Source: Deltaproteobacteria bacterium (lineage in GTDB: Bacteria > Myxococcota_A > Polyangia > Polyangiales > Ga0077539). Taken from it: 64,000 nt of DNA. The DNA lies in assembly GCA_016218725.1 (NCBI GenBank), contig JACRDB010000059.1:1-64000 (forward strand), read 5' to 3'. Numbering within the stretch: position 1 is the first letter of the stretch; every line of letters starts with the position of its first letter. This document shows positions 49,710 through 64,000 of the stretch, in pieces. The notes under the pieces are model-generated. The model saw only the letters and a list, made by a program, of their open reading frames with translations. It ran no database searches and was not told the DNA's origin. Made by a program: the position numbers and the translations under genes.

Positions 49710-51875
49710 ATGACAACGCAATGCTGGAGGCCCCACAGCGTCATGCTGGGGGTGTGGTTCGGGCTCTGGAGCGCCGCCGGGTGCAGCGCGCCGGAGGGGG
49801 GGACGCCCCCGGTGCCCTGTGATGCCACGGTGCTGGATGCCGGTGTGGCCCCCGAGGTGGCCGCCGACACGCCCCCCCTGGACGCTCCGGGGATGGACAC
49901 GGCGCCGCTGGACACGGCCGTCCCGGACCAGGCGCCCGCCGACCGGGCCGAGGCGGCGGACGGCTCCACCGGGTGCTCCACCGACGCCGACTGCGCGAGC
50001 AGCCCGGACGGTCGCCGCTGTGAGGCAGCCACCCGGCGCTGCGTGGAGTGCGTGACCGACGCGACCTGTGCAGCCGGTCAGGTCTGTCGGGACAACCGCT
50101 GCGCCGCAGGCTGCACCCCGGCCCACGCATGCCCCGAGCCACAGGCTTGTTGCGACGGCCTGTGCCTGGCGGTCAGCGACGACGCCACCAACTGTGGCCG
50201 CTGCGGGAACGCCTGCGCGGCGCCCAACGCTACCCCCGCCTGCGCGCGCGGGACCTGCGGCGTCGGGGCGTGTGACCCCGGCTTCGGCAACTGCGACGGG
50301 GACGCCGCCAACGGCTGCGAGGTGGACACCTCCTCCAGCGTCGCGCACTGCGGCGCATGCGGAGCCCCGTGCCCCGCGCGGCCAAACGGGGTCCCGGGCT
50401 GCGTCCGCGGGGTCTGCGGCCTCACCTGCACCACGGGCTTCGCCGACTGTGACGGGGACCCCTCCAACGGCTGCGAGGCCGCGCTCGCCACGGACACCTC
50501 CCACTGCGGAGCCTGCAGGAACGCCTGCGCCGCGAGCCCCTCGGGCGCCGCCACCTGCACCGGGGGCACCTGCGGCACGGCTTGCGCGGCGGGCACCGCG
50601 GACTGTGATCGCAGCGCCGCCAACGGCTGCGAGGTCACCACCCGCAGCAGCATCTCAAACTGCGGTGCCTGTGGCACCGTCTGCCCCACCCGCGCCAACG
50701 CCTCTCCCACCTGCGTCGCGGGCCTGTGCGGGAGCGCCTGCGCCACGGGCTTCGCGGACTGTGACAGGGTGGCCTCCAACGGCTGCGAGGTCGCCACCAC
50801 CAGCAGCGCCGCCCACTGCGGCCGCTGCGCGAACGCTTGCGCCACCGGCGTGTCCTGCATGGCCGGGGCCTGCGCGGGTTGCCCCACGGGCCTTGTGGCC
50901 TGCGCGGGGGCCTGCGTGAACCTCCAGACCGACACGGCCAACTGTGGCAGGTGTGGGAGCGTATGCGGTGGTGGGATGGCCTGCGTCGCTGGAGTCTGCG
51001 CCGGGTGCCCTGCGGGCTTTGCCACCTGCGGCGGGGTCTGCGTGAACCTGGCCGCGGACTCGGCCCACTGCGGCCTCTGCGGGACCCGCTGCGCGGGCTC
51101 CAGCGTGTGCGTCGCGGGTCGGTGCGCCGCATCGTGTGCGTCGGGCTCGACGCTGTGCGGGACCAACTGCGTGCTCCTCGGGAGCGACTCGCGCCACTGC
51201 GGCCGCTGCGGGAACGTCTGCGCCAGTGGTCAGGCGTGCAACGGAGGCGTGTGCGAGGCGGCCACGTCCTCGTCGGACATCGGCTGTGCCGACGGGCAGC
51301 GCGAGGCGTTCACCAACGCCACGCAGTTCCCCAACATCGCCGGCTGCGCCGGAGCCTGGTCCCTGCCGGGGGTCTTCCCTGCGCCCACGCGCTCGGGCGT
51401 GATGGCGTGCAGCGCCAGCGGCGACGACTCGCCCACGAACCGAACCGGCACAGGGTGCTCCTCGCAGGACCTCTGCGGCCCCGGCTGGCACCTGTGCCGC
51501 TCCGGCGAGCTGGTGGCCCGCGCCCCCATGGGGTGCGCCAGCGCGGGGCAGCCCGCGAGCACGTTCTTCACCGCGGCGATCTCCGGCACCGGCTGCGGCA
51601 TCTGCGCCCTGGTGGGCGGCACACGCACCACCGGTTGCCTCCCGGAGAACTGCGCCGGGGGCTGCCGCGAGGATCCGGGCCTGAACAACGACTTCTTCGG
51701 TTGCGGCGCAGGTCGTGGCTACCCTACCACCGGCGGGTGCGAAGGCATGAACCGCTTCTCCAATAACGCCTGCAGCTCCCTGGGCCCGCCCTGGGACTGC
51801 GCCGGCGGCGGCGTCGAGAGCCGCTCGGTTCGCAAGACCGCCCCGGACGGCGGCGGCGTGCTCTGCTGCCGCTGA
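49710..51875 (+). CDS. Long Cys-repeat lipoprotein
   Basis: About 721 residues. Start ATG 49710 (or GTG 49707, behind GGAGGAGG). The signal ends in a lipobox LWSAAGCSA. A linker of Pro/Asp/Thr (DTAPLDTAVPDQAPAD) precedes about eleven Cys-rich modules of roughly 40 residues, each with a CG.C...C core and often FADCDGDxxNGCE. The C-terminal 190 residues are a separate Cys-containing domain beginning SDIGCADGQREAF, with CGPGWHLCRSGELVARAP, reminiscent of fibre-associated or lectin-like domains but not assigned. Surface-exposed lipoprotein; possible adhesion or matrix role is inference. The C-terminal module and the repeat layout are shared by other myxobacterial lipoproteins in general knowledge. 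Confidence 0.75.
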   Translation: MTTQCWRPHSVMLGVWFGLWSAAGCSAPEGGTPPVPCDATVLDAGVAPEVAADTPPLDAPGMDTAPLDTAVPDQAPADRAEAADGSTGCSTDADCASSPDGRRCEAATRRCVECVTDATCAAGQVCRDNRCAAGCTPAHACPEPQACCDGLCLAVSDDATNCGRCGNACAAPNATPACARGTCGVGACDPGFGNCDGDAANGCEVDTSSSVAHCGACGAPCPARPNGVPGCVRGVCGLTCTTGFADCDGDPSNGCEAALATDTSHCGACRNACAASPSGAATCTGGTCGTACAAGTADCDRSAANGCEVTTRSSISNCGACGTVCPTRANASPTCVAGLCGSACATGFADCDRVASNGCEVATTSSAAHCGRCANACATGVSCMAGACAGCPTGLVACAGACVNLQTDTANCGRCGSVCGGGMACVAGVCAGCPAGFATCGGVCVNLAADSAHCGLCGTRCAGSSVCVAGRCAASCASGSTLCGTNCVLLGSDSRHCGRCGNVCASGQACNGGVCEAATSSSDIGCADGQREAFTNATQFPNIAGCAGAWSLPGVFPAPTRSGVMACSASGDDSPTNRTGTGCSSQDLCGPGWHLCRSGELVARAPMGCASAGQPASTFFTAAISGTGCGICALVGGTRTTGCLPENCAGGCREDPGLNNDFFGCGAGRGYPTTGGCEGMNRFSNNACSSLGPPWDCAGGGVESRSVRKTAPDGGGVLCCR

Positions 51876-51883
51876 ATCGCGGT

Positions 51884-52525
51884 TCAACTCCCGGTGTCGG
51901 GCCTTGGCGCCAGGAGCGCCAGGGCCACCTGCCCCAGGTGGGCGTCGAGGCGCTCGAAGGCCCGCTCTCGTTCCCCCTTCGGGAGTCCCAGGACCGAGAC
52001 CAGCTCCGCCGGGTCCTGCACCGCGTAGCGAGTGACCAGGAACACAAGGGTCTGGAGCGCCAGGCGGACCTCCAGCGCTGAGCGGCCGGTGAGCATCCCC
52101 AGGGCCTCGGCCACCACGGGCAGGAAGCTCGTCTCCATCATCACCCGGCCCCGCGGCGGAACCCTCCCGGTGGACACCGACGTGCGCACCAGGAGCCGCA
52201 CGATCGTGCGGTTCTTGCGCGCGTACCCTGAGGCCACCGCCATGGCCCGCGTCAGGATCTCCTCGAGGGGCGCCCCGGTCACGAAGAGCTGCTTGAGCTC
52301 CTCGCTCATGCCCTCGAGGCCATCGTACACCGCGGCGATGCATGCCTCGAAGAGGGCATCTTTGCTGCCGAAATAGTGGTGCACCGTGGCCAGGGTGACG
52401 CCGGCCCCCAGGGCCACGTCGCGCACCGTGGCCCCCTCCAGGCCCCGCGCGGAGAAGAGCTTGACCGCGCTGTCCAGGATCCGGCGCCGGGTCGCCTCCG
52501 CGTCCGCGTTGACCGGCCTCGCCAT
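51884..52525 (-). CDS. TetR-family transcriptional regulator
   Basis: 213 residues. N-terminal HTH: DAEATRRRILDSAVKLFSAR, GLEGATVRDVALGAGVTLAT and HHYFGSKDALFEAC, the classic TetR pattern. The ligand-binding C-terminal domain is helical with no diagnostic motif. I start at ATG 52525 rather than the longer frame, since the extra N terminus contains the dispersed repeat. ATAATAT immediately upstream could be a leaderless -10. It ends 8 nt from the convergent Cys-repeat lipoprotein stop. The target is unknown; no transporter gene lies alongside. Confidence 0.9.
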   Translation of the reverse strand: MARPVNADAEATRRRILDSAVKLFSARGLEGATVRDVALGAGVTLATVHHYFGSKDALFEACIAAVYDGLEGMSEELKQLFVTGAPLEEILTRAMAVASGYARKNRTIVRLLVRTSVSTGRVPPRGRVMMETSFLPVVAEALGMLTGRSALEVRLALQTLVFLVTRYAVQDPAELVSVLGLPKGERERAFERLDAHLGQVALALLAPRPDTGS

Positions 52526-52604
52526 GATATTATCCCACCATCCCCGCGGCGAAGGCGGCGCCCACACATGGTCCAGGAACCGCTGGAGGGTCGCGGCGTC
52601 CGTG

Positions 52605-52644
52605 AACGCCGACGCCTTGGGGCGCTCCTCGCGGGCGGCGCGGG
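52605..52644. repeat. 40-nt dispersed repeat, copy B
   Basis: Partner of 49132-49171, two mismatches. Confidence 0.85.
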
Positions 52645-52862
52645 GGAGGGCGTCGGGGGGCTCGCGGGGGCATACGGGGCTTGCGGGCGCGTGCCACGGA
52701 GGCATCGTCGCCCGGGCGGTCGGCGGCGCGGAAGAAACCCGCAAGAGGACGACGGTTAAGGTGGTCGTCTGGAGACCCGCGCCCCGTGGTCAGGAGGGGC
52801 GAGCGCGACGGAGGCGGTAGTGGATCGAGCGGGAGCGACCCCGGCGCAGGCTCCTGGGTCCG

Positions 52863-52906
52863 GCGCGAACGGCAACATCGCCGCGCGAACGGCGACGTTG
52901 GCCGCG
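52863..52906. repeat. 44-nt dispersed repeat, copy B
   Basis: Partner of 48909-48952, two mismatches. Confidence 0.85.
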
Positions 52907-52952
52907 CACACCCTCGCGCGGCCGCTGCTCCCCGAACGCGCCGCACCCTCTC

Positions 52953-58825
<5,873 letters not shown>

Positions 58826-58828
58826 CTC

Positions 58829-61012
58829 TTGAGAGGTGCCCTCGTCGCCTTCGGGCTGTGCGCGACGCTCGGGTGTGACCCCTCGGCCCGCGCCCCGCGG
58901 CGCGCGCCGGACGCGGCCGCCAGGCCCACCTCGCGCGCGGACCCCGAGGGCCCCGAAGAAGATCTCCTGGAGGCCTTCACCCGCGGCGAAATCGACACCG
59001 CGGGGCCCCTCCTGGACCTGGGCGAGCCCCAGGCTCAACCCATGCTCCTGACGCCCGCCCCGCTGGCCAGCGCCCTCAACGGAGACTCCTGGGCGCAGGT
59101 GGGCGCGAGGCTGCGCTTCCGGGTGCCCCTCGGGGCCACCGCCGAGGACCCGTCCCAGGCACCCGATCGCGTGCGTTTGAGGGTGCGCCGCGCAGCCTCG
59201 CGCTCCGTGGCGGTGGTGGTCGACGGCGTCCTGGCCCGGGCGGCGCTCCTCCCCCCGCGAGGCGCCACCGCGGTGCTCACCCTCCCGGTGCCCCCCGACC
59301 GCTTTCGTCGCAGCGTGGCCGAGGTGGAGCTGCGCTTCGGAGGTCCTCGCCCCGTGAATACTCCCGCCGCCGAAGTGGACTGGGTGCACATTGTGCGCGG
59401 CGAGGTAGCTCCCGCGAGGGTGCATGACCTGGTGCACGACGTGCGGGTGGAGGGAGCGCCCCGCCGGGCGCTGACGTTCTTTGCTCCGACGGCGCTGTCC
59501 ATCGTGCGCACGCTCCCTGCGGGCGCGGTGCTCGTGACGGCCCTGGCCGCCGAGGGCCCCCACGGGAGCCAGAGGCCCCTGGAGCCGGTGCGGGCGCGGC
59601 TGCGCGTCGAGGCCGACGACGCGCCCGCGGTGGAGCGTCGGGTGGAGGTGCACCCGAACCGCCCGTGGGTGCCCGTGAGCCTGGACCTGTCGCACCTCGC
59701 CGGGCGCCCTGCGAGGCTCCGGCTCTCCGCCGAGGGAGACGGGAGCGCGCGCCTGGCGGTGGCCTCGCCGGTGCTGCGGTCGGCGCCGCGAGGGGAGGCC
59801 CCGAGGGTGCTCCCGGCGCGGCACGTGGTGCTGGTGGTGGTCCGCGGGCTGCGCGCGGACCGGCTGCTCCCGGCGCTGTCCCCGAGGCTCCAGGCCGGGG
59901 GCCTCGGTCGGCTCCTGGAGGAGGGAACCGTGGCGCCCGCCCTGGCCTCGTCGGTGAGGGCCCTCGGGGCGCTGGCCAGCGCGGTGACGGGCCTCGGGGC
60001 GGACGTACACCGCGTGTCGGAGCTGACGGACACCCTCGATGAAGACGCCCCCACCCTTGGGACGGCGGCCTCCGCGCGAGGCCCGAGGCTCCGGGCCTTC
60101 ACCGACGACTCGGCGTGGCTTGGCATGGGCCTGGAGCGGGGCTTTACGGTGCTCCCGGGGTGCCCCAACGAGACCCCGCTGTGCCGCGCCGAGGCCCTCC
60201 TGGGCGTGGTGGCCGAGCACCTGACGAGGGACCACGAGCGCCCGTCCCTCACGCTGGTGGTGACCCGCGCGGGGACCTTCCCGTTGGACCCCTCGCCGGA
60301 GGCCATCACCGCGCTGGACCCCACGCTCTACGAGGGCACGCTCACCTCGGCGGCCACGGGGTTCCTGGCCCAGCGCGCGCGCCGGAGCGCCGCGGCGCTG
60401 GAGCCCCGCGACCAGGAGCGCCTGGAGCTCCTCTACGATGCAGCGCTCCTCGGCGTAGACCGTGGCTTGAAGGCCTTGCTGGACCGGCTCCAGGCGGCCC
60501 AGCTCCTGGACGAGACCCTGGTACTGGTCACGGGAGACCGGGGCGTGGCCATCGGGGAGGCGGGCCTGGTGGGCGACGGCCCGGTGGGGCTCTCCGGGGT
60601 GACCACCACGGCCCTTCTGGCCCGAGGCCCCGGCGTGCCACGACGGCGCTGGAGCGAGGCCCTGGCGGTGGTGGATGCGTCTGCTACGGCCCTCCGGGCT
60701 CTCGGGGCGGAGGTCCCGGCCGAGCTCGACGGGGTCCCTCTGGGCGAAGCCCCGACCCCTCGGGAGCTGCCCATGGTGACCTCCCTTCGTGGGGAGCTGG
60801 GGCTCTGGTGCGGGGACGTGCTGGCCCTGCCGAGGCCCTCGGGGATGGCGCTGCTGGTGCCCGGTCCCGAGGCCGCCGAGGACGTCGGGCCCTCGCGCCC
60901 GGTGACCCGGTGGTACGCCGAGCAGCGCCTCGCCCTCGCGAGGGACCCGGCCCGTCGGCGGGTGTTCTCGCCCTCCACCCGCGCCCTCCCGACGGCTCCC
61001 GGCGCGCCGTAG
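58829..61012 (+). CDS. Degenerate sulfatase/phosphatase-fold lipoprotein
   Basis: 727 residues. Lipoprotein signal (ALVAFGLCATLGC) from a TTG start 3 nt after the previous stop. Residues about 70-310 are a beta-rich region with no family recognised. Residues about 330-700 resemble an alkaline-phosphatase/sulfatase fold: VLVVVRGLRADRLLPAL in place of the metal-binding DxxR segment, GTVAPALASSVRALGALASA and LVTGDRGVAIGEAG where DHG is expected. The metal Asp and His are lost, so it is probably a non-catalytic relative. It may be co-transcribed with the receiver gene upstream and the MauG-type gene downstream. Confidence 0.65.
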   Translation: MRGALVAFGLCATLGCDPSARAPRRAPDAAARPTSRADPEGPEEDLLEAFTRGEIDTAGPLLDLGEPQAQPMLLTPAPLASALNGDSWAQVGARLRFRVPLGATAEDPSQAPDRVRLRVRRAASRSVAVVVDGVLARAALLPPRGATAVLTLPVPPDRFRRSVAEVELRFGGPRPVNTPAAEVDWVHIVRGEVAPARVHDLVHDVRVEGAPRRALTFFAPTALSIVRTLPAGAVLVTALAAEGPHGSQRPLEPVRARLRVEADDAPAVERRVEVHPNRPWVPVSLDLSHLAGRPARLRLSAEGDGSARLAVASPVLRSAPRGEAPRVLPARHVVLVVVRGLRADRLLPALSPRLQAGGLGRLLEEGTVAPALASSVRALGALASAVTGLGADVHRVSELTDTLDEDAPTLGTAASARGPRLRAFTDDSAWLGMGLERGFTVLPGCPNETPLCRAEALLGVVAEHLTRDHERPSLTLVVTRAGTFPLDPSPEAITALDPTLYEGTLTSAATGFLAQRARRSAAALEPRDQERLELLYDAALLGVDRGLKALLDRLQAAQLLDETLVLVTGDRGVAIGEAGLVGDGPVGLSGVTTTALLARGPGVPRRRWSEALAVVDASATALRALGAEVPAELDGVPLGEAPTPRELPMVTSLRGELGLWCGDVLALPRPSGMALLVPGPEAAEDVGPSRPVTRWYAEQRLALARDPARRRVFSPSTRALPTAPGAP

Positions 61013-61100
61013 GGGCGGACTCCCCGCGGCACACGCCCGTACTCCGCGAGGCCCGCGCCGCGAGCTTGACGACGGGCGCGGCAGGGCCTCTGCTCCCGGG

Positions 61101-62987
61101 GTGCATGCCCTGAGACTCCTCCTGGCCGCTGCCCTGCTCGCATGCTCCTCGGAGCGGTCGCTGCGCGACGCGGGCGACGATCGCGCGGACACCCTGTCGA
61201 CGGACGCCGACGCAGGGGCCCACGCCGACGGCGCTCACGACGCTTCAACGGACCTCGCCAGGGACCGCGGAGCCGTGGACGCGGGGCCCTCGCGCTGCCC
61301 GGGGGGCGTGGCCCTCCCGTACCCCGAGGGGACCGTGCTCGACGTGGGCATTCCCCTGCCGGACATCGCCTTCCCAGGGCTCGCTGGGACCAGCGTGAGG
61401 CCCTCGCGCTTCTATGCACCGTGCGCCCAGAGCCCGAGGCTCCTGGTGGTGCGCGTCCTCGGGGCGTGGTCGGGGCCCTCGCGCTTCGCGGCGGCGCACA
61501 CCGGGAGGCTCCTGGCGCTGCCCGAGGCCAGCCGCCTGGACCTCCTGGACCTGCTGGTCAAGAACGACGTGAACCAGGCGCCCACCGAGGGGGACCTGCG
61601 GACCTGGAGCACCCGCTATGACCGCGCGCCGGCGAACCTCGCGCTGGATACGGCCTACCGCACCCGGGCCCTCTTCGTCGCCACCGGGAGGCTGCCGCTC
61701 GTGGCCCTGGTGGACACGCGCTCCATGGTGATCGTCCGCACGCTGGACGTGCCCGACGGCGCGGACCTGGCGTTTGAGCTCACCGCCACGCTGGCAGACC
61801 TTGACGGGCGCCCCGCGCCCCCGAGGCCCCCGCGGGTGCTCTACGACGAGCGCCTCCTGCCCGACGCCTGGGAGATGGTGCAGGCCATGACCCCGGTGGG
61901 CACCCCGCCCAGGGACAGCACCAACCGTTGGGCCGACGACCCGGGCGCCGCCCGCCTCGGCCGCGCCCTCTTCTTCGACACCGGCCTGAGCGCCACCGGG
62001 AGGGTCTCCTGCGCGAGCTGCCACGACCCGACCCGCGCCTGGGCCGACGGGCGCCCGCGGGGCATCGGCCTCCAGGAGGTCAACCGAAACACCCCGGCGG
62101 TGACCTTCGCCGCCTGGCAGCGCTGGCAGTTCTGGGACGGTCGCGCGGACTCCCTCTGGGCCCAGGCCCTGGGCCCCATCGAGAACGACCGCGAAATGGG
62201 CGGCTCGCGCCTCGCCGTGGCCCACCACGTCGCCCGACGCTACGAGCGCGACTACACCGGCGTCTTCGGCGCCCTGCCCGCGCTCGGTGACACCGCTCGC
62301 TTCCCCGCCGCGGGCATGCCCGGCACCGCCGACTGGGAGCGCATGAGCGCCACGGACCAGACGGCCATCAACAGGGTGTATGCCAATGTAGGCAAGGCCC
62401 TCGCTGCGTTTGAGCGCACGCTCCGGATGCAGTCCACGGCGCTGGACGGTTACGCGCTCGGGCGGGTGAACGCGATGACCGCGCCGCAGCGGGACGGCCT
62501 GCGGCGCTTCTTCGAGGTCGGGTGCGCGCAGTGCCACTTCGGCCCGACGCTCACCAACGACAGCTTTCACAACGTGCGCTTCGGCACGGGGAGGCTGGAC
62601 GGCGCCGCCGACCGGGGTCGCCTCGACGGCGTGACGGCGCTGCGGGACAACCTCTTCCGCGCCGACGGGGAGTTCTCGGACAACCGCGCGGCGCGGGAGC
62701 ACCTCCTGGGGCTCGCGCAGGACCCATCGATGCTGGGGCAGTTCCACACGCCAACGCTGCGAGGGGTGAGCGACACGGGCCCCTGGGGCCACGGGGGCAC
62801 CGTGGGCACGCTGGACGCGCTGATGCTCCACTACGCGGACATCGTCCGCCGGGGCCCGATGGAGAACGCCGCGGGCGAGCTGGACTTCCACCTCGGGGCC
62901 TTCCACATGGACACGGGGACGCTCGCGTCCCTGGTGGCCTTCCTGGGCGCGGTCACCGCCCCGCTGGAGCCGCTGCCAGGACTGTGA
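61101..62987 (+). CDS. MauG/CcpA-type dihaem protein with N-terminal thioredoxin-like domain
   Basis: 628 residues. Lipoprotein signal (LLLAAALLACSS), an Asp/Ala linker, then a thioredoxin-like domain (about 80-245; PDIAFPGLAGTSVRPSRFY and VLGAWSGPSRFAA) that lacks the CxxC pair. The cytochrome-c-peroxidase/MauG part follows: haem 1 CASCH (304-308), with DGRADSLWAQALGPIEN, and haem 2 CAQCH (475-479), with FHTPTLRGVSDTGPWGHGG. The peroxidase or oxidase role in the envelope is general for the family; the substrate is unknown. The fusion of a redoxin-like fold to a MauG domain is not common. GTG start. Confidence 0.88.
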   Translation: MHALRLLLAAALLACSSERSLRDAGDDRADTLSTDADAGAHADGAHDASTDLARDRGAVDAGPSRCPGGVALPYPEGTVLDVGIPLPDIAFPGLAGTSVRPSRFYAPCAQSPRLLVVRVLGAWSGPSRFAAAHTGRLLALPEASRLDLLDLLVKNDVNQAPTEGDLRTWSTRYDRAPANLALDTAYRTRALFVATGRLPLVALVDTRSMVIVRTLDVPDGADLAFELTATLADLDGRPAPPRPPRVLYDERLLPDAWEMVQAMTPVGTPPRDSTNRWADDPGAARLGRALFFDTGLSATGRVSCASCHDPTRAWADGRPRGIGLQEVNRNTPAVTFAAWQRWQFWDGRADSLWAQALGPIENDREMGGSRLAVAHHVARRYERDYTGVFGALPALGDTARFPAAGMPGTADWERMSATDQTAINRVYANVGKALAAFERTLRMQSTALDGYALGRVNAMTAPQRDGLRRFFEVGCAQCHFGPTLTNDSFHNVRFGTGRLDGAADRGRLDGVTALRDNLFRADGEFSDNRAAREHLLGLAQDPSMLGQFHTPTLRGVSDTGPWGHGGTVGTLDALMLHYADIVRRGPMENAAGELDFHLGAFHMDTGTLASLVAFLGAVTAPLEPLPGL

Positions 62988-62991
62988 ACCT

Positions 62992-63011
62992 CCCCGGCCT
63001 GAAGGCCGGGG
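62992..63011. other. Perfect 8-bp hairpin at the tnpB 3' side
   Basis: CCCCGGCCTGAAGGCCGGGG folds with an 8-bp stem and TGAA loop, just after the MauG-type stop and just beyond the TnpB stop. Position and form match the subterminal hairpin that IS200/IS605 transposases recognise at the right end. Confidence 0.65.
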
Positions 63012-63200
63012 CTTCTCGCGGAGGTCAGCGTCATGCCGCCCCCGACGAGCTACGTGCCGGGGTTCCGCCGGAACTACCTGGAGGCTTGGGTTGCCCCTTG
63101 CGCCCAGGATACTTTTGCAGGGGGCGCACGAAGCGAAGCACCTTCGCCATAGGCTGTGCAGGAGCGAGGACCCCGTACAAGCCGATGGCGCGGATGTTGG
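62995..63200 (-). ncRNA. Candidate omega-RNA of TnpB
   Basis: TnpB guide RNAs are encoded across the 3' end of tnpB and into the right end of the element, so a transcript here is expected from the family. Boundaries are inferred only; I have not folded the sequence. Confidence 0.3.
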
Positions 63201-64000
63201 TGGCGCCCACCACGTCACGCGGTGCGACGAGGCCACAGCCCTTGCACCGATAGATCCGCAGGCACTTGTGCCCGCATCCACAGACGGGACACGTCTGCGA
63301 ACTGTATGCCTCGGTCACCTGGGTCGCGCCCGAGAGCTTGTATTGGAGCTGCTGGATGATCTTCGCCGTGCAGGCTTGAGACACCTGTTGCGCCTGCCTT
63401 CGCCCGAGATGTTGTGCGGCGGCATTGAAGGGCTTGCCCACGACCACACGGGCGCCGGGGAAGGCACGGGCCACGGCGCGGGTGGCCTTGTGACACAGGT
63501 CCCGCTGCTTCCTCGCGCACCGAGCCAGGTGCTTGTACTTCCGGCGCTGGAGGCGCTTGTGCCTCCGGCTCCCGGGCTTGCAACGATCCACGCGGCTGCG
63601 CAGGCTCGCCAGCTGCTTGTTGCAGTACTGCTGGATCGCCTTGGCCTCCCGCCCGCTCACCACCACGGCGGTCCCTCCGTTGGTGGCGGCCAGGAGGGTA
63701 TTGACGCCAAGATCTACGCCGACGGTGACCCCAGTGGGCACCGTCTCGGCGTCGGCCACTTCGCAGACAAGACGCACCATGCCGAAGGTGAGCGTCGCCT
63801 CCATGATGCGACCGGGGAGGGTCACCCCCTCCGGGATCTTGACCCGGAGCACGCCCTGGCCCCTGCCGTGGGGCAGGCGCAGGAACCCGTCTCGAACCTT
63901 GGCCTCCTGGTTGGTGTACAGCACGTCCCGGTACCTTCGGCACCGCCAGGGGTACCTGGTCGTGACCTCTTCCCCGCGGTCCCTCTGCGCTTTGCGCTCT
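63031..64000 (-). CDS. tnpB: TnpB-type RNA-guided nuclease (OrfB, IS200/IS605), 5' end outside window
   Basis: Partial: the frame stays open to the window edge (EVTTRYPWRCRRYRDVLYTN), so the apparent ATG at 63924 is internal. RuvC-I Asp is in VGVDLGVNTLLAATNGG. The zinc finger is CPVCGCGH then CKGCG, and the RuvC-III Asp is in PRDVVGATNIRA. The RuvC-II segment reads VVVGKPFNAA, where active TnpB usually has Glu, so cleavage may be lost. A YSSQTCPVCG block confirms the family. No tnpA is in view. The C-terminal tail is long and Gly/Ser/Pro-rich. A hairpin right end lies just downstream. Confidence 0.9.
   Translation of the reverse strand, partial: ERKAQRDRGEEVTTRYPWRCRRYRDVLYTNQEAKVRDGFLRLPHGRGQGVLRVKIPEGVTLPGRIMEATLTFGMVRLVCEVADAETVPTGVTVGVDLGVNTLLAATNGGTAVVVSGREAKAIQQYCNKQLASLRSRVDRCKPGSRRHKRLQRRKYKHLARCARKQRDLCHKATRAVARAFPGARVVVGKPFNAAAQHLGRRQAQQVSQACTAKIIQQLQYKLSGATQVTEAYSSQTCPVCGCGHKCLRIYRCKGCGLVAPRDVVGATNIRAIGLYGVLAPAQPMAKVLRFVRPLQKYPGRKGQPKPPGSSGGTPARSSSGAA

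Larger units (their letters stand above)
52526..52952. other. Gene-free stretch with dispersed repeats
   Basis: No gene is supported. It contains the 40-nt repeat (52605-52644) and the 44-nt repeat (52863-52906) that also occur at 49132 and 48909. The open minus frame ahead of the TetR gene reads RAAREERPKASAF, from the same repeat. Confidence 0.6.

Noticed and set aside
52526..52744. Longer TetR protein starting at 52744
   Set aside because: The extension carries a dispersed repeat also found at 49 kb, and the HTH begins only after 52525.

Overview
The window is very GC-rich chromosomal DNA. It looks like a myxobacterium-type organism (phylum Myxococcota, probably the Polyangiales side). 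This is inferred from gene content and style, not from a ribosomal marker: Hanks-type Ser/Thr kinases with Pro/Ala-rich tails, a formylglycine-generating-enzyme-like lipoprotein, many Cys-rich lipoproteins with Asp/Thr/Pro linkers, a caspase-like peptidase, a PATAN/PEGA receiver protein, frequent GTG/TTG starts, and dense gene packing on both strands. No rRNA or complete tRNA gene was seen.

Layout. 1-344: a tRNA-arm-like remnant and a 33-bp tandem repeat. 0.3-5 kb: an unknown protein and an FGE-like protein (minus), then a divergent EF-Tu-like GTPase and a Ser/Thr kinase (plus). 4.9-9.4 kb: the glyoxylate shunt, with a RamB-type regulator divergent from aceB-aceA and inverted operator-like sites between them. 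9.4-12.6 kb: a second membrane kinase, then AlkC-like and SRPBCC genes. 12.6-17.3 kb: the most unusual block. A membrane-protein gene has its promoter and 5' end duplicated, and about 3.4 kb lies between the copies. That segment holds an unrecognised 764-aa protein, a broken Rpn-like nuclease tail and an S23-type four-helix-bundle gene flanked by inverted hexanucleotide repeats. 17.3-19.9 kb: an alpha-oxoamine synthase fused to an acyltransferase, possibly for sphingolipids. 20-23.9 kb: glpA-glpB-like flavoproteins and a TPR membrane protein. 24-28.5 kb: a palindromic element, rsmI, rpoH, two small unknown genes and an MFS carrier. 28.6-33 kb: an unknown acidic protein, a caspase-like peptidase, a HAD phosphatase and a saccharopine-dehydrogenase-like enzyme. 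33-39.3 kb: small unknown genes, a membrane spermidine-synthase-like protein, a secreted protein and comM/yifB. 39.4-39.9 kb: a 429-bp nested palindrome. 40-49 kb: an unknown gene, an ECF-like sigma factor coupled to a Cys-rich lipoprotein, an HU-like protein, a PhoD-like phosphatase, a CaiB-type CoA-transferase, a GH13 amylase and two unknown genes. 49-53 kb: repeats, a 180-bp terminal-inverted-repeat element, a long Cys-rich lipoprotein and a TetR regulator. 53-63 kb: a secreted protein, obg, a giant receiver/PATAN/PEGA protein, a degenerate sulfatase-fold lipoprotein and a MauG-type dihaem protein. 63-64 kb: a TnpB-type gene cut by the window edge.

Two themes cut across the window. Many genes have a TANNNT hexamer ending only 4-12 nt before the start codon, which suggests leaderless or near-leaderless transcripts; this pattern was used to choose several starts. 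Adjacent same-strand genes often overlap by 4 nt or less (aceB/aceA, glpA/glpB, rpoH/rsmI, MFS/unknown, obg/secreted protein, sigma/lipoprotein), which points to translational coupling.
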